A stretch of 64,000 nt of DNA from Aridibacter sp965216195 (GTDB lineage: Bacteria; Acidobacteriota; Blastocatellia; Pyrinomonadales; Pyrinomonadaceae). The stretch spans positions 2,852,001 to 2,916,000 of the forward strand of contig OZ244151.1 in NCBI GenBank assembly GCA_965216195.1, given 5' to 3'. The translations under genes were made by a program, and so were the position numbers. This document shows positions 18,284 through 27,734 of the stretch, piece after piece. How positions within the stretch are numbered: the first letter of the stretch is position 1; each line of letters opens with the position of its first letter. The notes beneath the pieces are model-generated. The model was not told the DNA's origin. It made no database searches and was given only the letters and a program-made list of their open reading frames with translations.

Positions 18284-18766
18284 TTGAGCGAAAACGACTT
18301 AAAAATAACGCCTTCAATAATTGATCGTCTGATTGATTACGAGCCCGATTATTTGTCGGAATCCCCGGCGACCCGTTCTCAGAGTCTAAAGGAACTAAAA
18401 CGGGCGGTCATGCGAGATATTGAATGGCTCTTGAACTCCCGGCATCCATTTAAAGATTTACCCGAAGGGTTGACTGAGGTCAAGAATTCGCTCGCGGTTT
18501 ACGGACTACCCGATTTTACCGGAACTAGTTCGATTGATGATAAGAGCAAAAAAGCCCTGACCTCAGATATCGAAGACGCAATAAGGATTTTCGAACCGCG
18601 CTTGTTTAACGTAAAAGTTTCCGTTGAAGAAACGGACATCGTCCGGCGGGGAGTAATATTTAAGATTGAAGCGCTCCTTAGTGTCGAACCCACACCGGAA
18701 CCAATCGTGTTTGATACGGTTTTGACTGTTGGCAAAAGTCAATTCGAAATAAGGGATGAAAAATAG
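18284..18766 (+). CDS. tssE: T6SS baseplate protein TssE (gp25-like)
   Basis: A 160-residue protein of the GPW/gp25 family, a baseplate wedge component linking TssF/TssG to the sheath. Characteristic features are RLIDYEPD near the N-terminus, the EAIRRDIEWLLN-like segment AVMRDIEWLLNSRHPF, SLAVYGLPDF, and a late IEDAIRIFEPRL helix. The only sensible start is a TTG at 18284, preceded by AAGG; the first in-frame ATG would remove the conserved N-terminus. Confidence 0.93.
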   Translation: MSENDLKITPSIIDRLIDYEPDYLSESPATRSQSLKELKRAVMRDIEWLLNSRHPFKDLPEGLTEVKNSLAVYGLPDFTGTSSIDDKSKKALTSDIEDAIRIFEPRLFNVKVSVEETDIVRRGVIFKIEALLSVEPTPEPIVFDTVLTVGKSQFEIRDEK

Positions 18767-18784
18767 TTGTTTTATTCGTAGGTT

Positions 18785-20674
18785 ATGCGTGATGAACTTT
18801 TAGACTATTACGAGCGCGAATTAATATTTATTCGCCGTATGGGCGCGGATTTTGCGCAACGCTATCCGAAAATTGCTGCGCGTCTTCTCATTGATGAGGA
18901 AAAAATCGAAGACCCTCACGTAGAGCGAATGATTGAGGCATTCGCGTTTCTTGCCGGACGCGTAAAATTAAAGCTTGACGACGAACTCCCGGAAATTAGC
19001 GAATCTTTCTTAAACGTAATTTACCCTCATTATTTGGCACCGATCCCGTCCATGGCGATTAGCCAATTTATCGCGGGTTCTTCTAAATCAAAATCGACTA
19101 CGGCGGAGACGGTTTCGCGAGGAGCCGCGCTTTATTCCCGACCCGTTGACGGTGCCCGGTGTCGGTTTTCAACGTGTTTTGATACCCAGCTTTTACCTAT
19201 TGAAGTAACTTCAGCGGAACTAGAATCTGTTGCCCCGCCAAACGCCCAGGGTGTTTTGTCAGACTGCCAAATACGAATTAGTCTCCGGGGTTTCGGCGGG
19301 GCTAAGCTTTCTGAAATACAAGATACCGAAACGGGTACGACTCCGGAGTTTCTACGTTTTTATTTAAATGGCGAGCCTCAGCTCGTATTCCCTCTTTATG
19401 AGCTCATTTTTAATCACGCCACTTCTGTAGAGATCCAGCCGAAGATTACGTCAATTGAAAATGCCGGCGCACAGACAATAACGAATCTTCAGCTCAAAAA
19501 CCCGGATCCGATTTATATGACACCGGACGCTATCCGGCAAGTCGGCTTCGAGGAAGATGAGGCGGCTCTTCCATTCACAAAACGGTCTTTCCCTGGTTAT
19601 CGCCTACTGACGGAATATTTCGCCTTTCCGTATAAATTTTTATTTTTTGACGTTTTTGGAATTGACCGCGCAGCCGAACGAGATTTCGGTAATCAGTTCG
19701 ACATCGTTATAAACCTAAAGGATGTTGTCCCTCCGAAAGCACCGATCGAAAAGGCAACGTTTTTGCTTGGATGTTCTCCGGTAATAAACCTTTTTAACCG
19801 AACGGCGGATCCAATCTACCTTTCGCGGCAAAAATACGAATATCAAGTTTTTCCTGACGTTCATCATCAAAAAACTACCGAGATACATACTATCGATAAG
19901 GTTTACACAACCGACTCGGTATCAAATGAAACGCGGGAATTTTTCCCCTTTTATTCTATTCGTCACGCTCCGAACGAAGAAAAAGAAAAGGTATTTTGGT
20001 ACGCGACGAGAAAGGACTCACAGCGTGACGATGATGAAGGTACCGATATGTTTCTTTCACTCGTAGATATCGATTTCGATCCGAGCGTTCCTTCCGATGA
20101 GGTTATAACCGTAAAATGTACTTGCACAAATCGCGACCTTCCCGCAAGACTTCCCTTCGGATCCAAAGAAGGCGATTTTGAATTTGAAGGCACCGCTATG
20201 GTTTCGCGTATTCGATGTCTCACTAAACCGACCTCCACAATAAGACCTCCAAGACGTCGAGGCGCACAATGGCGACTGATCTCCCATTTGAATCTTAACT
20301 ATCTTTCATTGATAGAAAATGAAGATGGCGTACCTGAAGCATTGCAAGAAATTTTACAGCTATATAATTTCGCAGATTCTACAACAATTCATAGGCAAAT
20401 TCTCGGTATCACTGGGATTGAAAGTAAAAAAGTTGTGCGAAAAATTGGGCGGCAAATTGGTGCCGGGTTTGTTAGAGGAATTGAAACTACCATCGAGTTT
20501 GATGAAGATCAGTATGTCGGAAGCGGGCATTTTCTCTTCGCATCGATTCTGGAAAGATTTTTCGGCTTATATGCTTCGCTGAATTCCTTTAATCAATTGG
20601 TAGTAAAAACTAAACAGAGGGAAGAATTGGTGAAGCGGTGGTCACCTCGATCCGGTGACCGCATACTTTTATGA
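18785..20674 (+). CDS. tssF: T6SS baseplate protein TssF (VasA)
   Basis: A 629-residue protein of the TssF/VasA family, forming the baseplate wedge with TssG, TssE and TssK. The diagnostic start (LLDYYERELIFIRRMGADFAQRYPKIA-type) is present, then DPHVERMIEAFAFLAGR and the conserved FPYKFLFFDVFG segment in the middle. The length is normal. It begins 18 nt after tssE and its stop lies 4 nt before the preferred tssG start. Confidence 0.95.
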   Translation: MRDELLDYYERELIFIRRMGADFAQRYPKIAARLLIDEEKIEDPHVERMIEAFAFLAGRVKLKLDDELPEISESFLNVIYPHYLAPIPSMAISQFIAGSSKSKSTTAETVSRGAALYSRPVDGARCRFSTCFDTQLLPIEVTSAELESVAPPNAQGVLSDCQIRISLRGFGGAKLSEIQDTETGTTPEFLRFYLNGEPQLVFPLYELIFNHATSVEIQPKITSIENAGAQTITNLQLKNPDPIYMTPDAIRQVGFEEDEAALPFTKRSFPGYRLLTEYFAFPYKFLFFDVFGIDRAAERDFGNQFDIVINLKDVVPPKAPIEKATFLLGCSPVINLFNRTADPIYLSRQKYEYQVFPDVHHQKTTEIHTIDKVYTTDSVSNETREFFPFYSIRHAPNEEKEKVFWYATRKDSQRDDDEGTDMFLSLVDIDFDPSVPSDEVITVKCTCTNRDLPARLPFGSKEGDFEFEGTAMVSRIRCLTKPTSTIRPPRRRGAQWRLISHLNLNYLSLIENEDGVPEALQEILQLYNFADSTTIHRQILGITGIESKKVVRKIGRQIGAGFVRGIETTIEFDEDQYVGSGHFLFASILERFFGLYASLNSFNQLVVKTKQREELVKRWSPRSGDRILL

Positions 20675-20678
20675 CGTT

Positions 20679-21686
20679 ATGCCTTTGAACAACCTTGAAG
20701 AAAAGTTTTTTGACGAATTTTCGAGCTTTGATTTTTTTCAGGCCATCAGGGTTCTTGAAAAGTTGTATCCGGAGAAAACTCCGGTAGGAAGAGGCATCAC
20801 ACCAAAAGACGAACTCGTGAAATTCCGCGGTAATCCTTCGCTTCGTTTTCCCCCAAGTCAAATTGGTAGCGTTGAAAAAATTGTTGATCGTGATTCGGAT
20901 CAAGAGTCTGTAGAAATGATGGTCAATTTCATGGGAATGATTGGAATAGCAGGCGTTTTACCGGTTAATTATTCTGAAGTAATAACCGATCGCGCCCAAT
21001 TTAGAGATACGGCTCTTTGGGAGTTTACCGATATTTTTACCCACAGAATGGTTTCATTGTTTTACAGAGCTTGGGAGAAGTATCGCTTCCCTGTTCAATA
21101 TGAGCGAGGCAATGATGATTTCACCGCATATCTATATGATTTTACCGGACTTGGCACAAAAGGTCTGCGCGAAGGCGCGGGGTTTAGTGCTGAAAGACTG
21201 CTTCCGTATGCGGGTTTGGTTGTCCAAAAACCACGTTCCGCTGTCTCGCTGAGCCAAATTGTCGAAGATTATTTTGGCGTCTTCGCAAAAATCATGCAAT
21301 TTTACGGTCAATGGTTAGATTTAGATCGGGAAAGTATAACGAACCTAGCTAAGGCAAACAGCAATTTAGGAGAGAATGCGATTATTGGCACGCGCATTTG
21401 GGACCAACAGTCAAAATTCAGACTTGTTTTGGGGCCAATGTCGTATTCCAGATTTCGGGACTTTTTGCCAAACGGCGCTGGGATCAAGCCATTAAAATCT
21501 ATTGTTAACCTAATGACGGGAATTGAATTTGATTTCGACGTTCAGCTAAAACTCCTTAAACCGCAGGTTCCGAGCTGTATTCTTACAACCCGGGCAAAGC
21601 GTCGACCGATGCTTGGATGGACGTCATGGCTTAAATCGAAACCGTTTGAAAATGATGACGATCAGGTCGTTTTGCAAATTAGTTAG
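20679..21686 (+). CDS. tssG: T6SS baseplate protein TssG (VasB)
   Basis: A 335-residue protein of the TssG/VasB family, the partner of TssF in the baseplate wedge. Visible features are the N-terminal FDFFQAIRVLEKL helix, VKFRGNPSLRFPPSQI, and a C-terminal LGEDAVIGTRIWDQQSKFRL-like segment (LGENAIIGTRIWDQ). The frame is open upstream to a GTG at 20655 that overlaps tssF; the ATG at 20679 fits the family better. Neither has an obvious ribosome site, so coupling to tssF translation is likely. Confidence 0.92.
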   Translation: MPLNNLEEKFFDEFSSFDFFQAIRVLEKLYPEKTPVGRGITPKDELVKFRGNPSLRFPPSQIGSVEKIVDRDSDQESVEMMVNFMGMIGIAGVLPVNYSEVITDRAQFRDTALWEFTDIFTHRMVSLFYRAWEKYRFPVQYERGNDDFTAYLYDFTGLGTKGLREGAGFSAERLLPYAGLVVQKPRSAVSLSQIVEDYFGVFAKIMQFYGQWLDLDRESITNLAKANSNLGENAIIGTRIWDQQSKFRLVLGPMSYSRFRDFLPNGAGIKPLKSIVNLMTGIEFDFDVQLKLLKPQVPSCILTTRAKRRPMLGWTSWLKSKPFENDDDQVVLQIS

Positions 21687-21716
21687 CCGTTACATAGCAA
21701 TTTTAGGAGAGAATCG

Positions 21717-24506
21717 ATGAACGTAAATTTAAAATCTTTAGTAAACAGACTTAACGATACGTGTAGAGGAACTTTGGAAGACGCTGCGGGGCTATGTCTA
21801 TCCCGGACAAATTATGACGTTGAAATCGAGCACCTCCTGATGAAACTGCTGGAAAGAGATGACACCGATTTGCATAAGATTTGTCATCATTTTGAGGTTA
21901 ACGTTGACCGACTAACAAAAGACGTCTCTTCATCTCTCGATCGCTTAAAAACTGGGAATACAAGAACACCGGGTTTGAGCGAACGCATTCCACAGTGGGT
22001 TCAGGATGCGTGGCTCAAGGCTTCGATAGATTTTGGGGCAGCAAAAGTGCGTTCGGGACATTTGGTGTTGTCTTTGCTCCAAGATGAAAGTTTGGCTCGA
22101 ATAGCGAGGGATATCTCAAAGGAGTTTACGCATATATCCGTCGAAACTCTTCAAAAGGAATTTGGTGATATAACCTCAGATTCCGCAGAAGAATATGAGG
22201 CTGCTGCTTTAGGCGAAGCCGCCGGAGTTTCGGGTGATCAAGTAGCAAGCGGTGTTCCGGGCAAGACCAAGTCACTCGATCAGTATACGGAAGATCTAAC
22301 GGCACAAGCTCGCGAAGGTAAAATCGATCCGATCCTGGGACGCGATTTCGAAATCCGTCAAATTGTAGATATTTTGACGAGGCGCAGACAAAATAACCCG
22401 ATCCTTACGGGTGAAGCTGGTGTCGGTAAAACTGCCGTCGTAGAAGGGTTCGCACTTCGAATCGCTCAAGGCGATGTTCCAGAACCTCTTAAAAATGTGA
22501 TCGTTAGAACGCTTGACCTGGGTTTGCTTCAAGCAGGCGCAAGTGTAAAAGGCGAATTCGAAAACCGTTTGAAATCGGTTATCGATGAAGTGAAATCTTC
22601 TCCGCAGCCAATCATAATGTTTATCGATGAAGCTCATACGATGATTGGAGCGGGCGGAGCCGCTGGGCAAAATGATGCGGCAAACTTGTTAAAACCAGCT
22701 CTTGCCCGCGGAGAATTGCGGACGATTGCGGCTACTACGTGGGCTGAATACAAAAAGTATTTCGAAAAAGACCCGGCGCTGGCAAGACGTTTTCAGGTCG
22801 TAAAAGTTGATGAGCCCGATGTAGAAAAAGCAATCGGAATGATGCGCGCAATTGCCGGTAAGATGGAGGAGCATCACAATGTAAGAATTTTGGATGAAGC
22901 CGTCGTAGATTGCGTAAAGCTTTCTGATCGCTATATCACCGGACGTCAATTGCCGGATAAATCTGTGAGCGTGCTCGATACAGCCTGCGCAAAAGTCGCG
23001 ATCGGACAAGGCGCAACGCCCGCACCGCTTGAAGACTCAATTAGAAGAATCGACCATTTGAGTCGCGAAATAGATTCCCTTGAGCGCGAAGAAATAACCG
23101 GGGCTGATCACTCTGAAAGACTTGAAGAACTAAATGCGACGCGTGCGGAAGTTGAAGAAGTCCGCGATAAATTCCAAAAGCAGTGGGAGAAAGAAAAAGA
23201 CCTAACTACGAAGATTCGAAATATTCGGGTCAAGCTTGAAATGTCTCGACTTGGAGAAGGTCCGCAAGTTGAATCAGATAATGGATCAAGTGCCGATACC
23301 AGTGTTGCAGCTGCTACCGCGGAAGATTCCTCCGAAACTAACTCAGACTCTTCGGCTGCGACCGGTGACGCAACTGCAACAGCGACTGCGCCGGAAACAA
23401 GTTCACCGATTGATGTTGAGTCGCTTCAAAACGAACTCAAAGAATATGATTCCGAACTTAAGGAATTACAGGGTGAAGAACCACTAATGTCGCCCGTTGT
23501 GGATTCGCAGGCGATTGGCGAGATCATTTCGAGTTGGACTGGAATTCCAGTTGGCAAGATGGTCGCCGACGAAATCGAACAAATCTTGAAGCTTGAAGAA
23601 ACGCTTGGCGAAAGAGTTCTCGGGCAAGATCACGCGCTCGCCGTTATTGCTGAACGGGTGAAAACATCACGTGCGGGTCTAACCGATCCCAAGCGGCCGA
23701 TTGGAGTTTTCTTGCTTGTCGGAACATCGGGCGTCGGTAAAACCGAAACCGCACTAGCGATTGCCGAAACGCTCTACGGCGGCGAGCGGAATCTGATTTC
23801 GATCAATATGAGCGAATATCAAGAATCTCATACAGTCTCAAGTTTGAAGGGATCGCCTCCTGGATACGTCGGATACGGCGAAGGCGGTGTTTTGACAGAA
23901 GCTGTAAGAAGGAAGCCCTATTCGGTTGTATTGCTTGATGAGGTTGAAAAAGCCCATCCGGACGTTATGGAACTTTTTTATCAGGTTTTCGATAAAGGCG
24001 TTCTTGAGGACGGAGAAGGTCGTGAAATCGATTTCAAGAACACGATTATACTGCTGACATCAAATGTTGGGACGGATCTAATTATGTCGCTTAATGCTGA
24101 TCCGGATACTCGACCCGACCCCGAAGGTCTCGAAGAAGCACTTCGCCCGGAACTTGTAAAAGCATTCAAACCGGCATTATTAGGGCGCATGGTTACGGTT
24201 CCTTATTATCCGATCGCAGACGATATTTTAAAGAAAATCGTCGTTTTACAACTCGGTAAAATCAAAAGACGAATTTTAGCAAATCACAATGCTCAATTTT
24301 CCTATGACGATTCGGTAATCGACACGGTAGCCGAACGCTGCACTGATGTGGATAGTGGGGCGAGAAACGTTATAAACATTTTGAATGGCACGTTGCTGCC
24401 GGAAATGAGCGGTGAGGTTCTATCGCGAATGGCGACCGGAGAAGGCGTTTCAAAAGTACATGTTTCCGTCGGTAAAGACGGGAATTTTTCGTATGAGATT
24501 CAATAG
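21717..24506 (+). CDS. clpV: T6SS AAA+ ATPase ClpV (TssH)
   Basis: A 929-residue Clp/Hsp100 ATPase that extracts TssC from contracted sheaths for reuse. It has the N-terminal Clp repeat domain, first AAA+ domain with Walker A GEAGVGKT (232-239) and IMFIDEAHT Walker B, a coiled-coil middle domain, and a second AAA+ domain with GTSGVGKT (669-676) and VVLLDEVEKAHPD. About residues 515-565 are a low-complexity Ser/Ala/Thr/Asp stretch within the middle region, not usual for ClpV. The start has an AGGAG ribosome site. Similarity to ClpB is inevitable, but locus context fixes the ClpV call. Confidence 0.95.
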   Translation: MNVNLKSLVNRLNDTCRGTLEDAAGLCLSRTNYDVEIEHLLMKLLERDDTDLHKICHHFEVNVDRLTKDVSSSLDRLKTGNTRTPGLSERIPQWVQDAWLKASIDFGAAKVRSGHLVLSLLQDESLARIARDISKEFTHISVETLQKEFGDITSDSAEEYEAAALGEAAGVSGDQVASGVPGKTKSLDQYTEDLTAQAREGKIDPILGRDFEIRQIVDILTRRRQNNPILTGEAGVGKTAVVEGFALRIAQGDVPEPLKNVIVRTLDLGLLQAGASVKGEFENRLKSVIDEVKSSPQPIIMFIDEAHTMIGAGGAAGQNDAANLLKPALARGELRTIAATTWAEYKKYFEKDPALARRFQVVKVDEPDVEKAIGMMRAIAGKMEEHHNVRILDEAVVDCVKLSDRYITGRQLPDKSVSVLDTACAKVAIGQGATPAPLEDSIRRIDHLSREIDSLEREEITGADHSERLEELNATRAEVEEVRDKFQKQWEKEKDLTTKIRNIRVKLEMSRLGEGPQVESDNGSSADTSVAAATAEDSSETNSDSSAATGDATATATAPETSSPIDVESLQNELKEYDSELKELQGEEPLMSPVVDSQAIGEIISSWTGIPVGKMVADEIEQILKLEETLGERVLGQDHALAVIAERVKTSRAGLTDPKRPIGVFLLVGTSGVGKTETALAIAETLYGGERNLISINMSEYQESHTVSSLKGSPPGYVGYGEGGVLTEAVRRKPYSVVLLDEVEKAHPDVMELFYQVFDKGVLEDGEGREIDFKNTIILLTSNVGTDLIMSLNADPDTRPDPEGLEEALRPELVKAFKPALLGRMVTVPYYPIADDILKKIVVLQLGKIKRRILANHNAQFSYDDSVIDTVAERCTDVDSGARNVINILNGTLLPEMSGEVLSRMATGEGVSKVHVSVGKDGNFSYEIQ

Positions 24507-24564
24507 CAAGGGAGTTTCGTGACGTTAGATTGAGAAAAGGGATGATCGAAGACTTGAAATTATA

Positions 24565-24611
24565 CCCCAGGGACATTCGCTTAGACGAACAACCCCGGGG
24601 CTATTTTTTTT
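24565..24611 (+). terminator. Rho-independent terminator after clpV
   Basis: CCCCAGGG (24565-24572) pairs with CCCCGGGG (24593-24600) with one mismatch, and an inner TTCG/CGAA pairing extends the hairpin. Eight T residues follow from 24604. It separates the T6SS core genes from vgrG and its downstream cargo genes, which therefore probably have their own promoter in 24612-24700. Confidence 0.75.
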
Positions 24612-24710
24612 GCCAAATAGAAATTCAGCAATTTCTTTATCGAACTACGTCTACTGATTAACGGAATGATGTCTTTGTAACCGTTGGAGAACCAAAAAAG
24701 GTTGGCAACT

Positions 24711-27071
24711 ATGGCAAAAACGAAACAAGAAGGAAGGCTACTTTTAATTAAGACACCTCTGGGCGACGATTATTTATTGTTAAACAAAATGAATGCCCAA
24801 GAGAGAATTTCCGAATTATATAAAATTGACGTCGAACTCTATCATGATGAAGAAGAGGACGATGATTATAAGATCACTTTGTTGGATGTTCCTTCGATCC
24901 TGGGGCAGCAGGTCCAAATTACCGTAGATCAAGTAGAAGGTCCTTCGAGAAATTTTCACGGAATCGTCAGTCAAATTGGCGAAATGGGACGCAATCGTCA
25001 ATATTCCGTTTACAACGCTACGATAGTTCCGAACGTTTGGAAGACGACGCAAACTGTTCAAAGTCGCATTTTCCAACATCTTACGATTCCAGACATCCTG
25101 GAAAAAGTTTTAGCAGACTACGAATACAAAATGCAGGTGCGTAGGGAATATAAACCCCGCGAGTTCTGTGTTCAGTATAGAGAAAGTGACTTCGCATTTA
25201 TCTCTCGATTGATGGAAGAAGAGGGAATCTATTTTTATTTCGATCATACCGGCGAACGCGAAACAATTATCATACGAGACGATTATACAACGCCTGAAGA
25301 CGTTCCGGAATTATCAAACCTTCCGATCCACAGTCTAGATAATGCAGAAGATGTTCATTGGGAACCGTCGGTCTTAGATTGGCATCCGTCTTATAATTTG
25401 AGAAGCGGAAAAGTCACGTTTTGGGATTATAATTCCCAGCTACCTAATAAGAAACTGGAATCGACAGCGCAAAGCAGATTCAATGTCGGCGGCAATCGAG
25501 AGATGGAAATTTATGATTTTCCCGCGGGCTATGCGATGAGATACGATGGGATAGATAAAACTGGCAATGAGCAAACCTCCAACCTTAAACAGATCTTCGT
25601 AGACAATAAGACCACCTCTGATAACCGGATGCTTGATATGGATTCCAGATATCGTGCAATTTCGGCAAAGTCTGATTGCTGCACTATTGTGCCAGGATAT
25701 CGATTCGCACTAAAAAATCACCCTAACCGTGAATTCAATATTCAATATATTGTAATTTCTGCAACTCACACAGTTGAGCAATCACCCAATTACCTTACGG
25801 ATAGTGAGGAGGTATCCCCCTACAGTAATGAGTTTACGTGTATCCCTCATGGAGAACAGAATCCGGAGTTTAGACCCGAGAAAAAAACACCAAAACCCGT
25901 GATCCACGGCAACCAAACAGCATTTGTTGTAGGACCCGAAGATGAAGAGATTTTTACGGACAAATACGGTCGAGTAAAAGTGCAGTTCCACTGGGATCGA
26001 GATGGGCAGTTAGACGCAAATAGCTCGTGTTGGGTACCCGTATCTCAAACATGGGCGGGAAATAAGTGGGGAATGGTATTCTTGCCGCGCATTGGAATGG
26101 AGGTCATTGTTGGCTTTTTGGAGGGTGATCCAGATCGACCTTGGGTTGAGGGCTGCGTCTACAACCCAGGTGCGATGCCACCTTACGATCTGCCTGATGA
26201 AAAAACAAAATCCACGATCAAGAGTGATTCCTCGCCGGATAAAGACGGGTTTAACGAGTTTCGTATTGAAGACAAAAAAGACTCCGAACAGATTTTTATT
26301 CACGGCGAAAAAGATATTGACATACGCAACAAGAATGACCGACGCGAATATATAGGAAACGACCAACATTATATCGTGGAAAATGATCGTCGAGATCGCG
26401 TAAAACGCGATGAACACCGGATGGTTGATCGACACCAGTATATTCAGATTGCCGAGGATCGCCATACAACGATTGGGGGAAATGATAACGCGGAAATTGG
26501 TGGTTCGTATTCACTTAAGGTCGGCAGCGGAATCGAGGTTGAATCTGCGAGTCACAGCCACCAGGCTTCGGGCTCGATATCGCTTAAGGCAGGAGCAACG
26601 ATTACTCTCGATGCTCCTGGCGGTGTGAATTTAAAATGTGGAGGGAGCTTCGTTGCTGTGACCCCAGCGGGTGTAGATATCTCGGGTCCTATGGTCAAGA
26701 TTAATTCCGGCGGCTCGGCTGGTTCAGCAACGGCGCCTAGCATTGTAGCACCCACCAAGCCGGAAGAACCTGACCCTGCTGATGATGCTCAACCAGGAAC
26801 AAAGATCAAACTCGAGAAGCAATCCGCTGATCGTAAAGAAAAAACTCACAAAGAAGGTAACGAGGAAAAGAAATCCTGGGTAAAAATCAAACTCGTTGAC
26901 GAAGAAGGAAATCCGGTTCCGGGGGTTTCTTATAAAGTCACTACTCCGGACGGAAGAACGGCTTCGGGAAGTACCGACAAAGAAGGCAAAGGTGAGGTTA
27001 AAAACATAGACCCGGGAAATTGTAAGATCACTTTCCCGAAATTGGACAAAGAAGCGTGGGAGGAGGGCTAG
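24711..27071 (+). CDS. vgrG: T6SS spike protein VgrG (TssI) with C-terminal Ig-like extension
   Basis: A 786-residue spike protein. The N-terminal gp27-like part contains FHGIVSQI, RYSVYNATIVP-like text, and RESDFAFISRLMEEEGIYFYF. The gp5-like OB part has KYGRVKVQFHWDRDG, WVPVSQTWAG and WGMVFLPRIGMEVIVGFLEGDPDRPWVEG. A beta-helix needle follows (DIRNKNDRREYIG... GGSYSLKVGSG). After a Lys/Glu linker, the last 70 residues (KIKLVDEEGNPVPGVSYKV, ending near WEEG) look like a transthyretin/CarboxypepD-type Ig fold, a known cargo-binding extension. ATG 24711 with AAAAAAGG upstream is preferred over TTG 24684. Confidence 0.94.
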   Translation: MAKTKQEGRLLLIKTPLGDDYLLLNKMNAQERISELYKIDVELYHDEEEDDDYKITLLDVPSILGQQVQITVDQVEGPSRNFHGIVSQIGEMGRNRQYSVYNATIVPNVWKTTQTVQSRIFQHLTIPDILEKVLADYEYKMQVRREYKPREFCVQYRESDFAFISRLMEEEGIYFYFDHTGERETIIIRDDYTTPEDVPELSNLPIHSLDNAEDVHWEPSVLDWHPSYNLRSGKVTFWDYNSQLPNKKLESTAQSRFNVGGNREMEIYDFPAGYAMRYDGIDKTGNEQTSNLKQIFVDNKTTSDNRMLDMDSRYRAISAKSDCCTIVPGYRFALKNHPNREFNIQYIVISATHTVEQSPNYLTDSEEVSPYSNEFTCIPHGEQNPEFRPEKKTPKPVIHGNQTAFVVGPEDEEIFTDKYGRVKVQFHWDRDGQLDANSSCWVPVSQTWAGNKWGMVFLPRIGMEVIVGFLEGDPDRPWVEGCVYNPGAMPPYDLPDEKTKSTIKSDSSPDKDGFNEFRIEDKKDSEQIFIHGEKDIDIRNKNDRREYIGNDQHYIVENDRRDRVKRDEHRMVDRHQYIQIAEDRHTTIGGNDNAEIGGSYSLKVGSGIEVESASHSHQASGSISLKAGATITLDAPGGVNLKCGGSFVAVTPAGVDISGPMVKINSGGSAGSATAPSIVAPTKPEEPDPADDAQPGTKIKLEKQSADRKEKTHKEGNEEKKSWVKIKLVDEEGNPVPGVSYKVTTPDGRTASGSTDKEGKGEVKNIDPGNCKITFPKLDKEAWEEG

Positions 27072-27075
27072 AATT

Positions 27076-27699
27076 ATGTCTAAACGAAAGGTCGGAACAG
27101 GAGAAACTGCCATTAGTTTGGCAAGCAAGGCTGGATTCTTTTGGCAAACAGTTTGGGATCATCCCGAAAACTCGGCGCTTAAGGAATTGCGGAAAGACCC
27201 GACCCTGCTCCATAAGGACGATGAAATATTCATTCCTGAAATAGAAACCAAGGAAGTTTCCAAGGGTACGGAAGCGGAGCACGTTTTTAAGCTCAAAGGC
27301 ACCCCTGCCAAACTCAAGCTCCAGTTGCTAAAGCTTGGCGAACCTCGCAAAGATGAGGACTACGTTCTTATTGTCGATGGCGAAGTGATCGAAGGTAAAA
27401 CGGACGGGAATGGCGAACTTCAGCATACCATCCCTAGTAAAGCTAAGGACGGTAAACTCATACTTCGTGAAGGACAAGAAACCTATCCTATTAAAGTCGG
27501 CGCTCTCGATCCAATCGATAAAGTGAGTGGAATTAAACAGCGCCTAAACAATCTAGGTTTTAATAGCGGTTCGGAAAACGATAAAGAAGATGAAAAATAC
27601 GCGGAAGCTGTAAAAAAATTTCAAGCTGAAAACAAACTAGACGAAACAGGTGAAATGGATTCGAAAACGAAATCAAAATTAAAGGAGTTGTCGAAATAA
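27076..27699 (+). CDS. LysM-like / beta-domain / peptidoglycan-binding protein at spike module
   Basis: A 207-residue soluble protein starting 4 nt after vgrG. Residues 1-55 resemble a LysM-like module (GTGETAISLASKAGFFWQTVWDHPEN... LLHKDDEIFIPE). Residues about 65-145 are beta-rich and Ig-like (FKLKGTPAKLKLQLL, DYVLIVDGEVIEGKTDGNGEL). Residues 150-205 match the PG_binding_1 fold (IKQRLNNLGFNSG, AVKKFQAENKLDETGEMDSKT). There is no signal peptide. LysM-type proteins at the hub are known from contractile injection systems; here it may glue cargo to VgrG/PAAR or be a secreted wall-binding protein. Confidence 0.7.
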   Translation: MSKRKVGTGETAISLASKAGFFWQTVWDHPENSALKELRKDPTLLHKDDEIFIPEIETKEVSKGTEAEHVFKLKGTPAKLKLQLLKLGEPRKDEDYVLIVDGEVIEGKTDGNGELQHTIPSKAKDGKLILREGQETYPIKVGALDPIDKVSGIKQRLNNLGFNSGSENDKEDEKYAEAVKKFQAENKLDETGEMDSKTKSKLKELSK

Positions 27700-27734
27700 G
27701 AAATCGGGAGTTTTAACAGAACGATAATAAAACT

